64,000 bases of DNA from Calothrix membranacea FACHB-236. GTDB taxonomy: Bacteria; Cyanobacteriota; Cyanobacteriia; Cyanobacteriales; Nostocaceae. The stretch is from positions 62,001-126,000 of the forward strand of contig NZ_JACJPX010000001.1 of NCBI RefSeq assembly GCF_014696315.1, read 5' to 3'. This document shows, in pieces, positions 61,472 to 64,000 of the stretch. Positions within the stretch are counted from its first letter, which is position 1. Each line of letters starts with the position of its first letter. Position numbers and translations under genes: made by a program. The notes below the pieces were generated by a model. It had not been told where the DNA came from. It saw only the letters and a program-made list of their open reading frames with translations, and did not search any database.

Positions 61472-62440
61472 TTAACAGCAACCACCACCGTCATAGTGCC
61501 AAGTCGAATTAGTCACAATTATTTCTGTAGGCTTTAAGGCTGCAAGTTTGGCAGCAGTTTTATCACACACGGCTGCAGGAATACCACGTTGCAATAAATG
61601 TCCGGCTGAGTCATCAAAGAAGGGTTCTGCACCAGCATAAATTGCGGTTTTTCCTGTAAAAATGCAGGCTCCATCTTCGGGAATGGCAACTTTAAAAGAT
61701 ACAGAATCGAGACTTTCTAAAAGTAAATTTTCTTCTAAGTTATAGGTTAGTGAATCTAAGAGGCGGTAAGGACGACGGGCACGAATTTCTACTTGACCAA
61801 AGCCAGCATTAATAATTAGTTGAGTATACTCTTCATAAGTGAGTGCTCCTGATAAGCACATGGCGCGTAGTCGTTCATCTTGTTGTAAATGTGCAGGTAT
61901 GGGAGAAGTCGCAATGGGATCGCTCATTTGCAAGCGTCCGCCTGGTTTTAAAACCCGAAAAGCTTCTTTTAACGCCCGGGTTAAATCTTCTGCTTCAAAT
62001 ATATTGAATAGACAGTTTTGTGCTACTACATCTACAGAAGCATCGGCAACTGGCAAGTTAAAAGCATCACCTTCGCGAATTTCTACAAAGCTGGTATCAA
62101 ACCAAGAATTTACTTGAGCCGCAATTTCTAGGTTGCGTGTAGCAGCTTCGCGCATAGCTGTAACAGGTTCAACTGCAATTACTGCACCCGCACGACGAGA
62201 AAAATAAGCGAATTGTAAAGCTTCTAAACCACCACCAACGCCAACATACAGCACTGTGGGTTGATTGGCGAGTTCAGTAGGATGAACGGTAGTACCACAA
62301 CCATAGTTCATTTCCTGCATTGGCAGGGGAATTTTCAGTCCTGGTAGTTGCAGGGGTGTACTTTGCACACAACAAAGTCCAACTTGTGGTGTTTCTGCAA
62401 CTTCGCGGTAGAATTGCGCCGCTGTTTCTAAATAGGTCAT
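61472..62440 (-). CDS. arsM: arsenosugar-pathway arsenite methyltransferase ArsM
   Basis: A 322-aa methyltransferase. The SAM motifs are VLYVGVGGGLEALQFAYF, VIAVEPVTAMREAA and DPIATSPIPAHL. Cysteines in VGLCCVQS, YGCGTTV and QNCLF, and a terminal GGGCC, suit arsenic binding. The pairing with arsS places it in arsenosugar synthesis, where it methylates arsenite to dimethylarsenate. It is the first gene of the pair. Confidence 0.9.
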   Translation of the reverse strand: MTYLETAAQFYREVAETPQVGLCCVQSTPLQLPGLKIPLPMQEMNYGCGTTVHPTELANQPTVLYVGVGGGLEALQFAYFSRRAGAVIAVEPVTAMREAATRNLEIAAQVNSWFDTSFVEIREGDAFNLPVADASVDVVAQNCLFNIFEAEDLTRALKEAFRVLKPGGRLQMSDPIATSPIPAHLQQDERLRAMCLSGALTYEEYTQLIINAGFGQVEIRARRPYRLLDSLTYNLEENLLLESLDSVSFKVAIPEDGACIFTGKTAIYAGAEPFFDDSAGHLLQRGIPAAVCDKTAAKLAALKPTEIIVTNSTWHYDGGGCC

Positions 62441-62535
62441 TGCGAGCTTAATATTGTAGGCTGTTCTGTAGAGTCAACTTTCTGCATCGTAATACAAGTG
62501 ACTCAGAATTGCATGAGTTTTAGGTGAGAAAACGA

Positions 62536-62576
62536 GAAACCCTAAACTCCTTTATTTTCTAAGAGTTTAGGGTTTC
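62536..62576 (-). terminator. intrinsic terminator after the response regulator
   Basis: A perfect 14-bp stem (GAAACCCTAAACTC with GAGTTTAGGGTTTC) has a 13-nt loop, 16 nt beyond the regulator stop. In the minus direction TTTT follows soon after. Confidence 0.75.
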
Positions 62577-62591
62577 AGCGTTAGTTGGATT

Positions 62592-63266
62592 TTAATCATG
62601 TAACACGTAGCCGATACCATGCACAGTTTGTAGAACCCGCTTTTCGTTATTAGCTTCCAGCTTCAGGCGCAAATAGCGAATATAAAGTTCAATAATATTG
62701 GCATCGCCGCTAAAACATTTACCCCAAACTTCTTCAATAATGCGATCGCGTGTGATAATTTGCCGGGGATGGACAAGTAAATATTCTAGTAAATTAAATT
62801 CTGGAGCAGTTAAATCAAGCAAACGTTGACCGCGATAAACTTCCCGTGTCTGGCGATTTAAACTAATGTCTTCAAATTTTAAGATCTCTGCGACTTCTGC
62901 TTTCTTGATCTTGCACAGTTGTGTATTAACTTTAAATAATAATTCTTCGCGGCTAAATGGTTTAACTACATAATCACTTGCGCCAGCGTCTAAAACCATG
63001 ATGCGATCACTGGCTTCTTCTTTGGGCGTTAATACAATTATCGGTACTTGCTCATCAGCATTTCGCAACCGACGGCAAATTTCCCACCCCGATAAACCTG
63101 GTAATATCAAGTCTAAAATTACTAAATCTGGATGCAACTTTTGTACTGCGGTGATAGCAGTTAAGCCATCGTAAGCAATACTAACTTGATAGCCCTCATA
63201 ATTCAGTTCTAATTCTATAAATCGAGCTAGTTTGACTTCATCTTCAACCAGTAAGATGTGCGTCAT
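62592..63266 (-). CDS. OmpR/PhoB-family response regulator
   Basis: A 224-aa regulator. The receiver domain (1-120) has VEDE, the phosphoacceptor Asp in VILDLILPG, Thr/Lys positions in IVLTPKEEASDR and VVKPFSREEL. The winged-helix DNA-binding domain (130-224) shows LTAPEFNLLEYLLVHPRQII and QTVHGIGYVLHD. It belongs with the RpaB/NblR/ManR-like cyanobacterial group; which ortholog cannot be decided by eye. No sensor kinase lies next to it in the window. Confidence 0.9.
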   Translation of the reverse strand: MTHILLVEDEVKLARFIELELNYEGYQVSIAYDGLTAITAVQKLHPDLVILDLILPGLSGWEICRRLRNADEQVPIIVLTPKEEASDRIMVLDAGASDYVVKPFSREELLFKVNTQLCKIKKAEVAEILKFEDISLNRQTREVYRGQRLLDLTAPEFNLLEYLLVHPRQIITRDRIIEEVWGKCFSGDANIIELYIRYLRLKLEANNEKRVLQTVHGIGYVLHD

Positions 63267-63455
63267 AGATGATGTTGATAATTTCAGCAGGATATAGTTA
63301 GCAGAGATACAGATTGGAAAAATTTTAGATAGGTATTAACTACTAAATAGTTAGGCATCTAATCAGTACTACGTCAGCTTAGTATAGTTCTGATTACGTA
63401 ACAACCGTAAATCTGCGGTTAGCTATGACTGCTTGATTACAATAACATCAATAAT

Positions 63456-63743
63456 TTAGCAATAAGCAGCTACATCTTCTTTACATTCATCAGCAAGGTA
63501 ACACAGAGCTTTAAACCGCAATGTCACGACTTGTTCATAAAGAGGATTTAACTTACACATTGGTGGGATATGAAATAGTTTGCGCCCAAATAGTTTAATA
63601 TCTCGTTCAAAAGGACATTGGCTAGGAATGGCTCTGCACAAGAAATGAGCGAGTTCACGGTTATGAATTTCTATCCCTTCTAACCATTGGCGAATTGGGT
63701 AGAGTAGGTCACGATGTAACAAAATTTGTGTAAAGGATGTCAT
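63456..63743 (-). CDS. Mo-dependent nitrogenase C-terminal domain family protein (95 aa)
   Basis: A small protein with FTQILLHRDLLYPIRQWLE, CRAIPSQCPFERDI, LHIPPMCKLNPLYEQ-type and LADECKEDVAAYC, matching, from memory, the family annotated 'Mo-dependent nitrogenase C-terminal' (PF06967), found in cyanobacteria. It is not nitrogenase itself. Three to four Cys suggest a metal or redox role. A separate AT-rich leader and AGGAGAATT upstream of the ATG support expression. Confidence 0.8.
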   Translation of the reverse strand: MTSFTQILLHRDLLYPIRQWLEGIEIHNRELAHFLCRAIPSQCPFERDIKLFGRKLFHIPPMCKLNPLYEQVVTLRFKALCYLADECKEDVAAYC

Positions 63744-63895
63744 AATAATTCTCCTGATAATTTAGAATTGCAACTTTTAGTTTTTCATTTAGGTTTTTAT
63801 GCCTATTAATTTATACGCCTGGTTATTTAGTTTTATGCACTTACTTAGTAATCATTAAGTTATTTGGTCAATCAAATTCTTTTTTCTTGACACAT

Positions 63896-64000
63896 CTAGC
63901 TACAAATTGAATGTGTAGCAGTCCGGAAATTTTTACTTGACATTAATACCTGACTCCGCTTGGCATCTTCCACGAATAAATTCGGAGGCTTGTAACCAAA
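63896..64000 (-). other. possible partial minus-strand frame at the right edge
   Basis: A minus-strand frame enters from the right edge and reads GYKPPNLFVEDAKRSQVLMS before a stop at 63896-63898. It may be the end of a gene beyond the window or a chance frame. Nothing decides between these. Confidence 0.25.

Noticed and set aside
63456-63743. Nitrogenase structural subunit
   Set aside because: Only 95 aa, without cofactor-binding motifs of NifD/NifK; a separate small family.

Overview
The window comes from a filamentous, probably nitrogen-fixing cyanobacterium of the Nostocales. The evidence is many HIP1 octamers (GCGATCGC), a psbA gene, a PAM68-like and a Psb34-like photosystem II assembly protein, cyanophycin genes including the dipeptide-using CphA2 type, a 'Mo-dependent nitrogenase C-terminal' family protein, arogenate-type tyrosine synthesis, and G/A- and C/T-rich heptamer tandem repeats between genes. 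It is mostly ordinary chromosome with several accessory islands. I see no rRNA, tRNA, CRISPR array or intact transposase.

Layout. 0-2.2 kb: the 3' part of a sigma-70-family gene overlapping a TPR gene. 2.2-8.7 kb: the most unusual island. It holds an unknown 183-aa protein, two paralogous long-helix proteins that look like alpha-pore-forming-toxin subunits (3369-5096, 7359-8672) and, between them, two paralogous Sec-signal coiled-coil proteins. One of these carries a cyanovirin-N (CVNH) lectin domain in the middle of its helical scaffold. Three copies of a strictly spaced 43-nt element lie upstream of the first two genes. 8.8-14.5 kb: Uma2 nuclease, class II aldolase, hisD, a secreted unknown, acylphosphatase, a DUF1823-like protein. 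14.7-26 kb: two GH13 paralogues flank an AroF-type DAHP synthase, CphA2, a small unknown and cyanophycinase; then rpsO, PAM68-like, and a second DAHP synthase of a different class. 26-29 kb: two PadR regulators, pirin and a coupled unknown.

29-41.5 kb: lipoprotein, DUF1517-like, pentapeptide protein, TyrA, psbA (Glu130 form), orthocaspase-like protein, PrsW-like protease, carotenoid oxygenase, two smaller genes. 41.8-46.5 kb: a single NRPS gene (docking-C-A-T-C) whose catalytic motifs are altered. 47-58.6 kb: TPR protein, MocA-like nucleotidyltransferase, RluA-type pseudouridine synthase, methyltransferase, a 1641-aa filamentous-haemagglutinin-type exoprotein, DUF928-like protein, EamA transporter. 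58.8-64 kb: small secreted protein, Psb34-like protein, a region with 21-bp tandem repeats and a sequence that looks like the terminus of a Tn7-like/CRISPR-associated transposon, the arsenosugar genes arsS and arsM, an OmpR-family regulator, and the Mo-nitrogenase-C family protein.

How genes work together. CphA2 and cyanophycinase make and break cyanophycin. The two DAHP synthases and arogenate dehydrogenase serve aromatic amino acid synthesis. ArsM and ArsS act in sequence in arsenosugar synthesis. The 2.5-8.7 kb genes are best read as one multicomponent, possibly lectin-guided, pore-forming system; that is inference from architecture and has not been shown. Family names were recognised from sequence by eye; no database search was run.
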